Part shown: positions 19,750 through 29,193 of the stretch, piece by piece
Layout: each line of letters opens with the position of its first letter
How positions within the stretch are numbered: position 1 is the stretch's first letter
Notes under the pieces: model-generated
What the model was told of the DNA's origin: nothing
Database searches by the model: none
Seen by the model: the letters and a program-made list of their open reading frames with translations, nothing else
Source of the DNA: Brockia lithotrophica
GTDB lineage: Bacteria; Bacillota; Bacilli; Thermicanales; DSM-22653
DNA length: 64,000 bases
Reading direction: 5' to 3'
Assembly: GCF_003633725.1 (NCBI RefSeq)
Contig: NZ_RBIJ01000003.1
Span: forward strand, 85,582-149,581
Position numbers and translations under genes: made by a program

Positions 19750-20703
19750 TCAGCGGAGGAAAAAGAGCTGCAACACTCCGATCCCCGCACCGAGGACGGC
19801 GCCGAGGACGAGGATGGCGCGAATCTCGCGGTGGGCGATTCGGCGCACCGCCTCCTCCACGAGGGTCATGGGGATCCTCGCGACCTCGCGTTCTACGAGT
19901 TCCGCGGGGCGGAGGGCACGGTAGACTTCGGGGACGGCGCGCACGAGCGCCGACTGGAGCAATGCGGCGAGCCTCGGCGCTTCGCGCCGCAAAAGGCGAA
20001 GGAGCGTGCGCCGGAGGACCGGATCTCGGCTCCACGCCTCGCCGCCTTCGGCAAAGGCGTCTTGGACCACCTGGCGGACGACCTGAGCGACGACGTCGCG
20101 GCCTCCTTGCGAGGCGAGGTAGCGGACGAAAGCCCTGTGCAGGGAGCGGGCGATCGGTTCGCGCAACGTGCGCGCTACGGTACGTCCGAGAAAGCCCTGC
20201 TCTTCGAGAACCCGCCCCGTCCACTCCGCGACGAGGGCGTACCCTTCCGCCGACGAGGCGCGGCGGAGGAGCCCCTGCCATACGTGGAAGGCGACGTCCG
20301 GGGCGAGGTCTTCCCACAGGCGGAGGATCTCCCTTCGGGACTCGGAAGCGGAGGCAAAGAGCGGGGTGTCCGCCGCGGAATCCTCCCTTGCCCGCAGGTG
20401 GGCGATGGCACGGCGGCCCGTGCGCAGGAGGAAGAGCTGGAGGAGGCGCCGTACGTCCTCCTCTTCGAGGCGCGCGACGATCGCCCGTTCGGGAAGGAGC
20501 GTCCCTTCCACGAGTTCGCCGAGGGCGCGGCCGAGCTCTTCGCGGTGGCGGGGCAAAACCCCTGGGGTGAGGGGAACGCGGACGCGTCCGACGTACAGAG
20601 GTTCGTGGGGGCGAAAGATGAGCCATACGGCCGCAGCGCTCGTCGCCCAACCGATGAACGCCCCGACGGCCGTAAGGAGAACGGCGTTCCAAAGGAGGGA
20701 CAC
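19750..20703 (-). CDS. DUF445 family membrane protein (YheB-like)
   Basis: 317 residues from a GTG at 20703 behind GGAAGGTG. An N-terminal membrane segment (AVLLTAVGAFIGWATSAAAV) and a C-terminal one (ILVLGAVLGAGIGVLQLFFL) flank a long helical, charged middle. The motif IFRPHEPLYVGRVRVPLTPGV is typical of DUF445, where a conserved loop reads FrPhkp.yi...pfTPGl. In B. subtilis yheB lies beside the ATP-grasp genes yheC and yheD. The divergent neighbours here are the same kind, which supports a spore-related role. Confidence 0.8.
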   Translation of the reverse strand: MSLLWNAVLLTAVGAFIGWATSAAAVWLIFRPHEPLYVGRVRVPLTPGVLPRHREELGRALGELVEGTLLPERAIVARLEEEDVRRLLQLFLLRTGRRAIAHLRAREDSAADTPLFASASESRREILRLWEDLAPDVAFHVWQGLLRRASSAEGYALVAEWTGRVLEEQGFLGRTVARTLREPIARSLHRAFVRYLASQGGRDVVAQVVRQVVQDAFAEGGEAWSRDPVLRRTLLRLLRREAPRLAALLQSALVRAVPEVYRALRPAELVEREVARIPMTLVEEAVRRIAHREIRAILVLGAVLGAGIGVLQLFFLR

Positions 20704-20791
20704 AGGCGCACCTTCCTTTCCGCCCGTGCATATCGTACCACACGGACATTCGATACGTAGAACGGCTTCGCCCCCGCCGGAGGGAGCGCCC

Positions 20792-21925
20792 ATGCCCTTA
20801 GGACCGTTTCCCGTCGTCGCCGTAGCCCTAGAGACCCCTCCGCGAGACGCACGCGAGGCGGCCTACTACCGCGCGCTGGCGGCGTACGTAGGGGAACGCG
20901 GAGGGCTCGTCTTCGGCGCAAGCCCGGAGCACCTCGCCCGCGCCACGCGGCGCGGGGTGCGGGGCTTTCCCCTCTCGGGCGGCTCGGGAACACCGGACTT
21001 CTACCCTACGCCGCACGTCGTCTACAACCGCCTGCGCCGCCGAAGTGCGGAGACCTCACCCGCGTGGGAAGAAGCCCTTCGTCGTCTGGCGCACCTCAAC
21101 GTTGCCGTGGTGAACGCGCGGTTTCTCGACAAGTGGACGGTCCACGAGTGCCTCGCCGCCACCCCCCTCCGGCGGCATCTGCCTCCCACCACCCCGTACG
21201 CAGACGGCGCGCACCTCCGCCGCGTGCTCGAGGAGTGGGGGCGCGTCTACCTCAAGCCGCGGCACGGTTCGGGAGGTAGGGGGATCTACGTCCTCACCCG
21301 CGAAGCCCCCTTGGCGCGTTCTGCATCCCCGGAGGAGGAGACGCCGCGAACGCGAGAGCGGGGGGAATTTCCGGTTCAAGTGCGTACCCCGACTTCGGAA
21401 GGACCCACGGTCCTCCCCTTGGGGGACTTCCTCCGCCGTACCCACCGCCACCTCCGTAGCCGCGGCTACCTCGTTCAGCACGCTCTCCCCGCCCTTTCCC
21501 TGCACGGACGCCCTGTAGACGCGCGCATCGTCGTCGTTTGGGACGGGGGGCGGTGGCGGATCGCCTCCGCTGTCCTTCGGCTCGGTCGTCCCGGATCTCC
21601 CGTGAGCAACATCGCCCAAGGAGGAACCGCTCTCCCCCTCCGGAAGACGTGGCCCCTCCTGCGAAGGCGGTTCCCCCGACTGCCAAGCACGGACGCCCCC
21701 CTCCGGCGCCTCGCGCTCCGGGCGGCGGAGGCGTTGGCCGACTGCGGGATCGGACCGATCGGCGAGCTCGGCGTCGACCTCCTCCCGACGCCCCACGGGC
21801 GAACGTACCTCCTCGAACTGAACGCCAAGCCCGACAAGCGGGGTTCCCGCGCCGGGCTTCCCCCCACCGTGCCCCCGCTCCACCGAATGTTCGTCGCCTT
21901 TGCGCGAAACCGACGCCACACGTAG
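20792..21925 (+). CDS. YheC/YheD-type ATP-grasp endospore coat-associated protein
   Basis: 377 residues from an ATG at 20792 behind GGAGGGAGC. An ATP-grasp fold is indicated by YLKPRHGSGGRGIYVL (lysine and glycine-rich ATP loop), VDARIVVVWDGG, SNIAQGGTALPL and ELGVDLLPTPHGRTYLLELNAKPD (Mg-binding Glu/Asn). YheC and YheD are spore-coat associated in B. subtilis; their ligase substrate is not known. A variable insert (about residues 170-205, rich in charged residues) sits in the middle. It is followed by a paralogue 14 bases downstream and is divergent from the YheB-like gene. Confidence 0.85.
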   Translation: MPLGPFPVVAVALETPPRDAREAAYYRALAAYVGERGGLVFGASPEHLARATRRGVRGFPLSGGSGTPDFYPTPHVVYNRLRRRSAETSPAWEEALRRLAHLNVAVVNARFLDKWTVHECLAATPLRRHLPPTTPYADGAHLRRVLEEWGRVYLKPRHGSGGRGIYVLTREAPLARSASPEEETPRTRERGEFPVQVRTPTSEGPTVLPLGDFLRRTHRHLRSRGYLVQHALPALSLHGRPVDARIVVVWDGGRWRIASAVLRLGRPGSPVSNIAQGGTALPLRKTWPLLRRRFPRLPSTDAPLRRLALRAAEALADCGIGPIGELGVDLLPTPHGRTYLLELNAKPDKRGSRAGLPPTVPPLHRMFVAFARNRRHT

Positions 21926-21939
21926 GACGGCGATGACCC

Positions 21940-24036
21940 GTGCTCCTTCTCCCAAGTCCCCCCGCACTCGCCATCGTCACCCGCACGCTGGGGGAGTACG
22001 TCTCCGCCTTTCGCCACATCCTCTGCCGCAGCGGACCCGCTCCAAAAAGGCGCGCGGACGCGGTGCTCCTCGCCGCAAACGCGCGGCCAAACGCGGGGGG
22101 AAAACTCGCGGGCCTCACGCTGTGGGGGGAAGCGGCGTTCTTTCCGCCTCCCCGCCGGGCGTACGTCTCCCTCGCTCCCCCCTTGCAGCGCAAGGAGCGG
22201 CAGTTGCTCTTTCGCCTCAAGCGCTCGGGCACGGAGCTCTTCGGAGGGCCCCTCCCGAACAAAACGACCGTGCACGAACTCCTCGTCCGTACAGGGGAGG
22301 CGGACGACCTCCTCCCCTACCGCCGCCCCCTGACCTCCCTCCGGGACCTCGAAGAGTGGCCCTTCCCCGCAGCGGTGGTCAAACCCCGGGCCGGGAGCCG
22401 AGGACGCGGCGTGCGGCTCGCGACGCTTTCCCCTCCGTACCTCCTCTGGGGCCAAGATGCCCACGGCCTCTCCTTTCGCACCGCGTACCAAAGGAGAGAA
22501 GACCTCTTTGCCGCGCTCGTTCCGGACCTAGGCGGCACCTTCCTCGAAGAGCCCCTCCCCCTCCTCACCCCCGACGGCCGCCCCTACGACGTCCGCGTCT
22601 TTTTGCTCCGCGAGGCGGCGTGCGCGGACCGGCCCTACCTCCTCGCCGTCGTCGTCCGCCTCGGACTTCGGGGACGCTTCACGGCAAACCTCCACACCGG
22701 AGGCACCCCGTTGTCCTTCCGGGAGTTCGCCCGTCGCTATCCGGACCTCGGGACGGCGGAGCGAAAGGAGCGCCTCCGGAAGGCGGCGGTGCGCGTCGGC
22801 GCGCTCGTCTTTCGTCTCTTTCCGCGCGCCTGGGAAGTCGGATTGGACTTCGGCTTTCGCGCCACGGGAGAACCCGTCCTCCTCGAGGTGAACGGAACCC
22901 CGGGACGAACGTCCTTGCGCGCCCTCGGGGCGGACCTCCCGGCACGGCGCCTTACGCGCCTTTTGCGCCTCGGCCTTTCGCCGTGTGCGGCGGAGAGGTA
23001 TCCTGGAAGTGTGGTAGGAAAAGCCCGCGCCCGCGCGGGACGAGGGTGTCCTCTGCTCCGCGGTCTCTCCGCAAGGACAAAAGACCCATACCCGCGCGAG
23101 ACGGGGACCATCGCGCAAACCGCCGCGGGCGGGCGCGAGAGAGCGAGCAAAGGAAGGGAAGAAGGCGCCGTGGTCGGTCCTTGGTCTTATCGAGAACCCC
23201 TCGCCGAGGTCGGATTCCTCGGAGCCGGGCGCATCGCCGAGGCTCTCATCGCCGGACTCGTCGCCTCGGGCACAGACGGCGGTTCGATCCTCGTCGCCAA
23301 CCGTACGCGGGCGGAGCGCCTCGACGAGCTCGCCGGGCGCTACGGCGTTCGTCCGGTCCGGAACGTCTCCGACCTCGCCCGCGCCCCGCTGATCGTCCTC
23401 GCCGTAAAGCCCAAAGACGTCCCCGAAGCCCTCTCTCCGCTTCGGGACCTCCTCGGTCCGGAGCACGTCCTCGTCTCCCTGGCCGCGGGCGTCCCGCTCG
23501 CCGCCCTGACCCGCCTCGTCCCGAAGGCGGCAGTCGCGCGGGCGATGCCCAACACGGCCGCGCAGGTCCGCGCTTCGGCGACAGGCATCGCCTTCCCCGC
23601 AGAAACGCCCTCCGCGGTCAGGGGGCGCGTCCTCGACCTCTTCTCCCGCGTGGGAAGCGCCGTAGAGGTGGAGGAACGCGCCATGGACGCGGTCACCGCC
23701 CTCGCGGGAAGCGGCCCGGCGTTCCTCTACGCCGCCCTCGAGGCGATGGTCCAAGGGACGGAAGGGGCCCTCGCCCCCGAAGTCGCCCTCCGCCTCGCCC
23801 GCCAGATGTTCGCAGGCGCCGCCCGTCTCTGGGAGGTCGATCCCGCCCCCCTCGCCGAGCACATCCGCCGCATCGCCTCACCCGGAGGAACGACGGAGCG
23901 CGGCCTCGCCGTACTCCGGGAAACGGGCGCCCTTTCGGCCTTCTCCCGGGCGGTCGCGGCCGCGGCGGAGCGGGCGGCGGAAATCTCCGCAGACGTCGTC
24001 CGCTTTCTGGAAGGAAAGGACGGACCCGCGCCCTGA
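21940..24036 (+). CDS. ATP-grasp (YheC/D-type) fused in frame to pyrroline-5-carboxylate reductase
   Basis: One open frame of 698 codons from a GTG at 21940. Residues 1 to about 350 form a second YheC/D-type ATP-grasp protein (VVKPRAGSRGRGVRLA, YDVRVFLLREA, ANLHTGGTPL, LDFGFRATGEPVLLEVNGTPG). Residues about 350-412 are an Arg/Gly-rich linker of low complexity. Residues about 418-698 are a complete ProC: VGFLGAGRIAEALIAGL, VLAVKPKDVPEAL, ARAMPNTAAQV, ALAGSGPAFLYAALEA and SPGGTTERGLAVL. No stop separates the parts. The linker is odd for a protein, and a GTG at 23170 with a fair ribosome site could start ProC alone. Confidence 0.8.
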   Translation: MLLLPSPPALAIVTRTLGEYVSAFRHILCRSGPAPKRRADAVLLAANARPNAGGKLAGLTLWGEAAFFPPPRRAYVSLAPPLQRKERQLLFRLKRSGTELFGGPLPNKTTVHELLVRTGEADDLLPYRRPLTSLRDLEEWPFPAAVVKPRAGSRGRGVRLATLSPPYLLWGQDAHGLSFRTAYQRREDLFAALVPDLGGTFLEEPLPLLTPDGRPYDVRVFLLREAACADRPYLLAVVVRLGLRGRFTANLHTGGTPLSFREFARRYPDLGTAERKERLRKAAVRVGALVFRLFPRAWEVGLDFGFRATGEPVLLEVNGTPGRTSLRALGADLPARRLTRLLRLGLSPCAAERYPGSVVGKARARAGRGCPLLRGLSARTKDPYPRETGTIAQTAAGGRERASKGREEGAVVGPWSYREPLAEVGFLGAGRIAEALIAGLVASGTDGGSILVANRTRAERLDELAGRYGVRPVRNVSDLARAPLIVLAVKPKDVPEALSPLRDLLGPEHVLVSLAAGVPLAALTRLVPKAAVARAMPNTAAQVRASATGIAFPAETPSAVRGRVLDLFSRVGSAVEVEERAMDAVTALAGSGPAFLYAALEAMVQGTEGALAPEVALRLARQMFAGAARLWEVDPAPLAEHIRRIASPGGTTERGLAVLRETGALSAFSRAVAAAAERAAEISADVVRFLEGKDGPAP
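23170..24036 (+). other. proC: Possible separate proC start inside the fusion frame
   Basis: A GTG at 23170 follows GGAAGGGAAGAAGG with suitable spacing and would give a stand-alone P5C reductase of 288 residues, near the family's usual 270-280. ProC makes proline from pyrroline-5-carboxylate with NAD(P)H. If this start is used, the upstream ATP-grasp frame would simply lack its own stop, and both a fusion and a free ProC could be made. Confidence 0.5.
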
Positions 24037-24094
24037 CCGCAAACGGACGCGGCCCCGGGCAATCCCCGCGAGGACGGACGAAAGGAGGACACCC

Positions 24095-25495
24095 ATGACG
24101 AACCCGAACGCGCACGCCGTAGAGCGCGCCCTCGCCTACGCGCGCTCCGAAGAGGGCCGCTTCCTCGAAGAGCTCTTCGCCTTTTTGCGCATCCCCTCCA
24201 TTAGCGCCTTGCCGGCGCACCGCGAGGACGTCCGCCGGGCGGGCGAGTTCCTCGCCGAACACCTCAAGGCCCTGGGGTTCCCCACGGTGCGGGTGTACGA
24301 AACCGAGGGACATCCGATCGTCTACGCGGAATACCTCGTAGACCCGTCCCTGCCCACGGTCCTCTTTTACGGCCACTACGACGTGCAACCGGTGGATCCC
24401 GAGGCGGAGTGGACGACGCCGCCCTTCGAACCGGAAATTCGCGACGGTGCCGTGTACGCCCGTGGGGCGAGCGACGACAAGGGCCAGGTGTGGCTCTTCC
24501 TCAAGGCTGTGGAAAGTTTCCTCCGGGGGGCCGGCGGCCTGCCCGTAAACCTCAAGGTCCTCCTCGAAGGCGAGGAGGAAATCGGGAGCCCGAACCTCGT
24601 CCGCGCCCTCTCGCGGGAACGTGAAGCTTGGCGCGCCGACGTCGTCCTCGTCGCGGACACGGGGATGCCGGAACCCGGGCGCCCGGCGATCACCGTCGGC
24701 CTCCGCGGGATCTGCGGCTTGGAAATCCGCGTGCGCGGCGCCCGGACCGACCTCCACTCCGGAGAGTTCGGCGGCATCGTCCGCAACCCGATCCAAGCGC
24801 TCGTGGAGCTCCTCGCCCGCTTCCACGACGCCGAAGGGCGCGTGGCCGTTCCAGGCTTTTACGACGAAGTACGGCCCCTCTCGCGCGAAGAGCGCGAGGC
24901 GATCCGCGCCCTCGCCCGGGACGAACACGAGCTCGCCCGCACCTTGGGAGTCCCCGAACTCTACGGCGAAGCCGGCTACTCCTACCTCGAACGCAACTGG
25001 GCGCGACCCACCCTCGAGTTCAACGGCATCGGCGGAGGCTTCCAAGGAGAGGGAACGAAGACGGTGATCCCGCGGGAGGCCTTTGCCAAGATCACTTGCC
25101 GCCTCGTGCCCGACCAAGACCCCGAACGGATCCGAGAGCGCATCCTCGCCTTTGTCGAGGAACACGCCCCCCGAGGCGTCGTGACGACGGTAACCGCCTT
25201 CGACTCCGGACCCCCCTACGTCGTAAACCCCGACCGCCCGGCGATCGCCGCGGCGGCCCGCGCCCTCGAGGCGACGTTCGGAACTCCGCCGGTCTACGTG
25301 CGCATGGGGGGATCGATCCCGATCGCGGCACCGCTGGCGCAAAACCTAAATGCCCCCGTGGTCTTTTTGGGCTTCGGGCTGCCGGACGACCGAATTCACG
25401 CCCCCGACGAGCACTTCCGTCTCGAGCAGTTTACGAAGGGGCTCGAGGCAATGGTCCGCACCCTCGCGGAATTGGGCAAAAGCCCTGCCTCTTGA
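24095..25495 (+). CDS. M20 family metallopeptidase (dipeptidase)
   Basis: 466 residues from an ATG behind AAAGGAGGACACCC. It has the M20/M25/M40 metal ligands in FYGHYDVQPVD, the RGASDDKGQ segment, the catalytic EGEEEIGS, and the late IHAPDEHFRLEQF histidine. The lid or dimerisation domain lies between (TDLHSGEFGGIVRNPIQAL). It likely hydrolyses dipeptides or N-acyl amino acids; the exact substrate is not visible. It follows proC by 58 bases on the same strand and may be co-transcribed. Confidence 0.92.
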   Translation: MTNPNAHAVERALAYARSEEGRFLEELFAFLRIPSISALPAHREDVRRAGEFLAEHLKALGFPTVRVYETEGHPIVYAEYLVDPSLPTVLFYGHYDVQPVDPEAEWTTPPFEPEIRDGAVYARGASDDKGQVWLFLKAVESFLRGAGGLPVNLKVLLEGEEEIGSPNLVRALSREREAWRADVVLVADTGMPEPGRPAITVGLRGICGLEIRVRGARTDLHSGEFGGIVRNPIQALVELLARFHDAEGRVAVPGFYDEVRPLSREEREAIRALARDEHELARTLGVPELYGEAGYSYLERNWARPTLEFNGIGGGFQGEGTKTVIPREAFAKITCRLVPDQDPERIRERILAFVEEHAPRGVVTTVTAFDSGPPYVVNPDRPAIAAAARALEATFGTPPVYVRMGGSIPIAAPLAQNLNAPVVFLGFGLPDDRIHAPDEHFRLEQFTKGLEAMVRTLAELGKSPAS

Positions 25496-25558
25496 CCTGA
25501 GGCGAACGCCGAAAAAAGCCGGACCCGCACAGAGGTTTCCAACGGCGCGAGGTCGTCC

Positions 25559-27088
25559 CTACGCGAGGTCTGCCTCTTCGGCGGGGAGGTAGAGCGTCGC
25601 CCGCGTTCCCGACCCTGGCCGCGAGGCGAGGCGTACGTACGCCCCCATGTGGCGGGCGAGGTCGCGGACGAGCGCAAGCCCGAGGCCGCTACCCGGGACG
25701 CCCCCCGTGGCGCGGCCGCGCACGAACCGCCGGAAGATGCGGGGAAGCTCGTCGGCGGGGATCCCCGGGCCTTCGTCCCAAACGTCGAGTTCCGCCCACA
25801 CCCCATCCGACGCGCCGGGCGCTTCCGGGGCCCACACGACCCCTACATCGTCCGGCGCGTCGGCCGTTTGCGGACTTCCCCGGCGAAGGGCGACGCCCAG
25901 AGGGCGATCGGGGGCGTACTTAGCGGCGTTTTCCAAGAGGAGCACGAGGACCTCCTCGAGTTCCCACGCGGGAACCCGCACAAGGAGGCGGCGGGCATCG
26001 GCGGCGACTTCGAGCCGCGTCGCGGGCGGCGCGCCCGCGCGGCGGAGGATTCCCTCCCACGCCGCCTCGAGGTGGTCGGCGACGAAGAAGGGATCGGAAG
26101 CGGCGCTTTCGCTCGCCGCGCGGGCGAGGGACAAAAGGCGGTCTACGAGGGAGACGAGCCGCTCCACGTCTTCTCCGATCTCGTCGGCGAGTTCGCGCAG
26201 GGCTTCCGCCGAAGGTCCGTCCTCGGGCTTTTGGAGGGCGCGGGAGAGGAGGTCTGCATTCCCCCGGAGGGCCGTAAGCGGGGTGCGCAGGGCGTGGGAT
26301 ACGTCCCCAACGAACTGCCGCTCGCGCGCCAGGGCTTCCTCCAACTCCGCCTGGGCCTCCTGCACGCGGGAGAGGAGGCGGTTGGTGAGGACGACGAGGC
26401 GGCCGATCTCGTCCTCCGGCCCCGCGTAAGGAATGCGGCGGGAAAAATCCCCCGTCCGCGCGGCCTCCTCGAGGACGCGGGCGATGGCCTCCGCAGGGGC
26501 GAGCGCCCGTCGGGCAAAGGCGGCGGCTTGGGCGGCGACGCCTACGGCGAGGATGGCGCCGGCGAGGACGAGGAGGCGGCGGATCCCCGCGAGAGTTTCG
26601 AGCACCGGCGCCTGGGAGGCCGCCACGAGGAGCGTGCCGGCAATCCGGTCGTTCACGCGCAAGGGTAGCGCAAAGACGCGGAAGCCCGCCTCGCCGATTC
26701 GCACCGTATAGTACTCTTCCGTGTCCGGAACTCCTTTGGGCGGTAGGGGGAGCACGGCGTCGCCGAGGTTCAACGAGCGGGCGACGACGCGGCCGTCGGG
26801 GCGCACGACCTCGATGAACGTGTTGGGAAAGGAAAAGACGTCGACGTCCGGGAGGAGAATCGCCTGGTAGGGCAAGGCGAGGGATTCGGTGACGCGGGTG
26901 CTTCGGGCGATCTCCACCGCCGTACGCGCGAGGGAGGCGTCGAGGCGCGACCACTCGCGGGCGGCGAAGCCCAAGTAGAGGACCGTGGCGACGGCCGCGT
27001 ACAGGGCGAGGAGGACGGCGGTGAGGGTGAGGGCGAGGCGGCGGCGAAACGACGGGCGGAGCCCCAGGCGGGAGAGGAACACACGCAC
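25559..27088 (-). CDS. Sensor histidine kinase (CssS-like)
   Basis: 509 residues with two membrane helices (about 18-40 and 172-191) enclosing an extracytoplasmic sensor of about 130 residues, then a HAMP domain, the phospho-acceptor box FVGDVSHALRTPLTALRG with His265, and an ATPase domain (N box LLLENAAKYAPDRP, G1 DEGPGIP, F box IFRRFVRG, G2 GSGLGLALVRDLA). The ATPase domain holds an insert of about 30 residues before the G1 box. Its regulator gene ends three bases before its start. With the HtrA gene just upstream on the same strand, the set resembles cssRS-htrB, which senses secretion stress. Confidence 0.9.
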   Translation of the reverse strand: MRVFLSRLGLRPSFRRRLALTLTAVLLALYAAVATVLYLGFAAREWSRLDASLARTAVEIARSTRVTESLALPYQAILLPDVDVFSFPNTFIEVVRPDGRVVARSLNLGDAVLPLPPKGVPDTEEYYTVRIGEAGFRVFALPLRVNDRIAGTLLVAASQAPVLETLAGIRRLLVLAGAILAVGVAAQAAAFARRALAPAEAIARVLEEAARTGDFSRRIPYAGPEDEIGRLVVLTNRLLSRVQEAQAELEEALARERQFVGDVSHALRTPLTALRGNADLLSRALQKPEDGPSAEALRELADEIGEDVERLVSLVDRLLSLARAASESAASDPFFVADHLEAAWEGILRRAGAPPATRLEVAADARRLLVRVPAWELEEVLVLLLENAAKYAPDRPLGVALRRGSPQTADAPDDVGVVWAPEAPGASDGVWAELDVWDEGPGIPADELPRIFRRFVRGRATGGVPGSGLGLALVRDLARHMGAYVRLASRPGSGTRATLYLPAEEADLA

Positions 27089-27091
27089 GGC

Positions 27092-27814
27092 CTACTCCCC
27101 CTTCGGAACACCCGAGGAAGGGACGCCGCCCGCACCGGTTTCGGGGGCACGGAGGACATACCCTACCCCGCGTACGGTGTGGATGAGCCGCGGGGCGCCC
27201 CCTTGCTCGGTCTTCTGCCGAAGTTGGGCGACGTACACCTCCACCACGTTTTCGTCGACCTCCGCGTCGTGCCCCCAGACGCGGGAGAGGATCTCCCCCT
27301 TGGCGAGGACGCGCCCCGGGTGGTGGAGAAAGAGGAGGAGGAGCTCGAACTCGCGCGGGGTGAGTTCCAGGTGGCGCCCGCCGCGCCGCACGACGCGGCG
27401 TGCCACGTCCGCCTCGAGGTCGCCCACGCGCAGGATCTCCCCGTCTTCGCGCCTCGCCTTGCGCAGGTTACTCCGCACGCGGGCGAGGAGCTCCTCGAGG
27501 TGAAAGGGCTTCACGACGTAGTCGTCCGCGCCGCGCATGAGGCCGTGCACGCGGTCGGGTACCGCATCGCGGGCGGTGACGAGGAGAACGGGGACGTCGG
27601 GGTCGACGGCGCGAAACTCGGCAATGAGGGATACGCCGTCCGCGTCGGGAAGGACGACGTCCAAAAGGACGAGGCTCACCCCGCCGCGGCGGAAGATCCG
27701 GAGCGCCGTCTCTGCGTCGGGCGCCGTCTCCACGGCAAACCCCTCATAGCGCAGGGCGCGGGCGAGCATGCGCAAGATGTGGGCGTCGTCGTCGACGACG
27801 AGGATCTTGGGCAT
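27092..27814 (-). CDS. OmpR/PhoB-family response regulator (CssR-like)
   Basis: 240 residues from the ATG at 27814, which has GGAGGG six bases upstream. The receiver domain has KILVVDDDAH, phospho-acceptor Asp52 in LVLLDVVLP, the T in LLVTARD and K in VVKPF. The C-terminal winged helix has LELTPREFELLLLFLHHPGRVLAK and VDENVVEVYVAQLRQK, then TVRGVGYVL. The last 16 residues are a Gly/Ser/Pro tail. It lies between htrA and the kinase gene. Confidence 0.92.
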   Translation of the reverse strand: MPKILVVDDDAHILRMLARALRYEGFAVETAPDAETALRIFRRGGVSLVLLDVVLPDADGVSLIAEFRAVDPDVPVLLVTARDAVPDRVHGLMRGADDYVVKPFHLEELLARVRSNLRKARREDGEILRVGDLEADVARRVVRRGGRHLELTPREFELLLLFLHHPGRVLAKGEILSRVWGHDAEVDENVVEVYVAQLRQKTEQGGAPRLIHTVRGVGYVLRAPETGAGGVPSSGVPKGE

Positions 27815-27895
27815 TCCCATCCCTCCGAAACGAGGGCCTTTCGTCTTGGGGACCACCCGACCGTAGCTTACCGCCCGGGCACAAAAGAAGAAACC

Positions 27896-27922
27896 CGCCC
27901 CCGAAGAGAGGAGGCGGGGGCG
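27896..27922 (-). terminator. Rho-independent terminator of htrA
   Basis: A 7-bp all-GC stem (27896-27902 with 27916-27922) is followed on the minus strand by GGTTTCTTCTTTT. It lies 18 bases after the htrA stop and before the regulator gene, so htrA is probably transcribed separately from the two-component genes. Confidence 0.7.
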
Positions 27923-27939
27923 TGGACGCTGAACTCCCG

Positions 27940-29094
27940 TCAATCGTAGCTCTTTTCCCCGATGGTGACCTCGATGTTTTGGAGTTTGCCGTCGCGGTAT
28001 ATGAGGAGCTTCTTCGCCTCGCCGATCTTGCTCTCCTGGATGAGGTTGACGAGGTCTTGGGCGGACGTCACGTTCTTGCCGTCAAACGAGGTGATCACGT
28101 CGTAGGGGCGGAGTCCCGCCCTTGCCGCGGGGCTGTTGGGAAACACCTGCATCACGAGCGCGCCCTTGGCTCCCGGGATTCCAAGGTAGTCGGCGACGTC
28201 GGGCGTGAGGTCCTGCACGCTCACGCCGAGCCAAGGCCGACTCACCTTGCCCTTCGTGAGGAGGTCGTTGAGCACCTCCTTCACGGAGTTGATGGGGATG
28301 GCGAAACCCAGCCCCTGCCCTTGGGCGCTCACGGCCGTGTTGATCCCGATCACCTCACCCCGCAAGTTGAGGAGCGGTCCGCCGGAGTTTCCGGGGTTGA
28401 TTGAGGCGTCGGTCTGAAGCAGGTTCTTGAAGGGCTTCCCTTGAATCGTAAGCGGGCGCTCCTTCGCGCTGAGCACGCCAAAGGTAACCGTGTGGTCGAG
28501 GCCGTAGGGATTTCCGATGGCGACCACGAAGTCGCCCACCCACATCGCCTCCGAATCGCCCAAGGGGAGGTACGGGAACGGGCCGCCGTCTACCTTGAGG
28601 ACGGCGAGGTCGAGCTCGGGATCGCGGCCGACCACGCGGGCGGGCAAAGGCTCCTTGCGGTCCACCAGGTAGACCTTGATCTCCGAGGCGTTTTCGATCA
28701 CGTGGTTGTTCGTGAGGATCGTCCCTTTGTCGTCGATGAAGAACCCCGAGCCGATCGCCCCCCGCGGTTCCTGCGGAACGTCAAAGGGAAAGGGAAGCGC
28801 AAAGGGAGAAGGTGGGGCGCTTCCTCCCGAGGCGATGCGCGTTTCGATGCGCACCACGGCCGGCCCGGCCTTCTTCACCATTTCGGCGACGACGCTGTGG
28901 CCGTCCTGCTCGAGGATCGCCTCTTTCCCGCCCGCGGACGGCGCCGGGGAAGACGACGAAGGCGGAGCGCTTGTCCCCGCAAAGGGCCCCTTCCCGAACA
29001 CGGCGTCACACCCGCCCGCGAGAACAGCGACCAAGAGGACGAAGGCGGAGAGGACGACGAGCGGCCGCAGCCGCTGAAGGTTCGATGCGAGCAT
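27940..29094 (-). CDS. HtrA/DegP-type serine protease, lipoprotein form
   Basis: A quality-control protease at the outer face of the membrane. I choose the ATG at 29094, with AGGTGG eight bases upstream, giving 384 residues. The N-terminus is a hydrophobic segment ending in LAGGC, a lipobox (Cys29), so it is probably a lipoprotein, whereas B. subtilis HtrA proteins are TM-anchored. A Ser/Pro-rich spacer precedes the trypsin-like domain with His131 (TNNHVIE), Asp162 (ELDLAVLK) and Ser237 (NPGNSGGPLL). One PDZ domain (WLGVSVQDLTP, SPAARAGLRPYDVITSFDG) ends the protein. Tandem direct repeats upstream may be its operator. Confidence 0.92.
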   Translation of the reverse strand: MLASNLQRLRPLVVLSAFVLLVAVLAGGCDAVFGKGPFAGTSAPPSSSSPAPSAGGKEAILEQDGHSVVAEMVKKAGPAVVRIETRIASGGSAPPSPFALPFPFDVPQEPRGAIGSGFFIDDKGTILTNNHVIENASEIKVYLVDRKEPLPARVVGRDPELDLAVLKVDGGPFPYLPLGDSEAMWVGDFVVAIGNPYGLDHTVTFGVLSAKERPLTIQGKPFKNLLQTDASINPGNSGGPLLNLRGEVIGINTAVSAQGQGLGFAIPINSVKEVLNDLLTKGKVSRPWLGVSVQDLTPDVADYLGIPGAKGALVMQVFPNSPAARAGLRPYDVITSFDGKNVTSAQDLVNLIQESKIGEAKKLLIYRDGKLQNIEVTIGEKSYD

Positions 29095-29193
29095 CTCCCG
29101 AACCACCTGCTTTCCCGCCGAGTTTGCCGGAAGCTCGTCCGCTTCCGCGGTTCGCCTTTAGTACACCGCACCATGCTGAAGGCTTCCTGAGGA

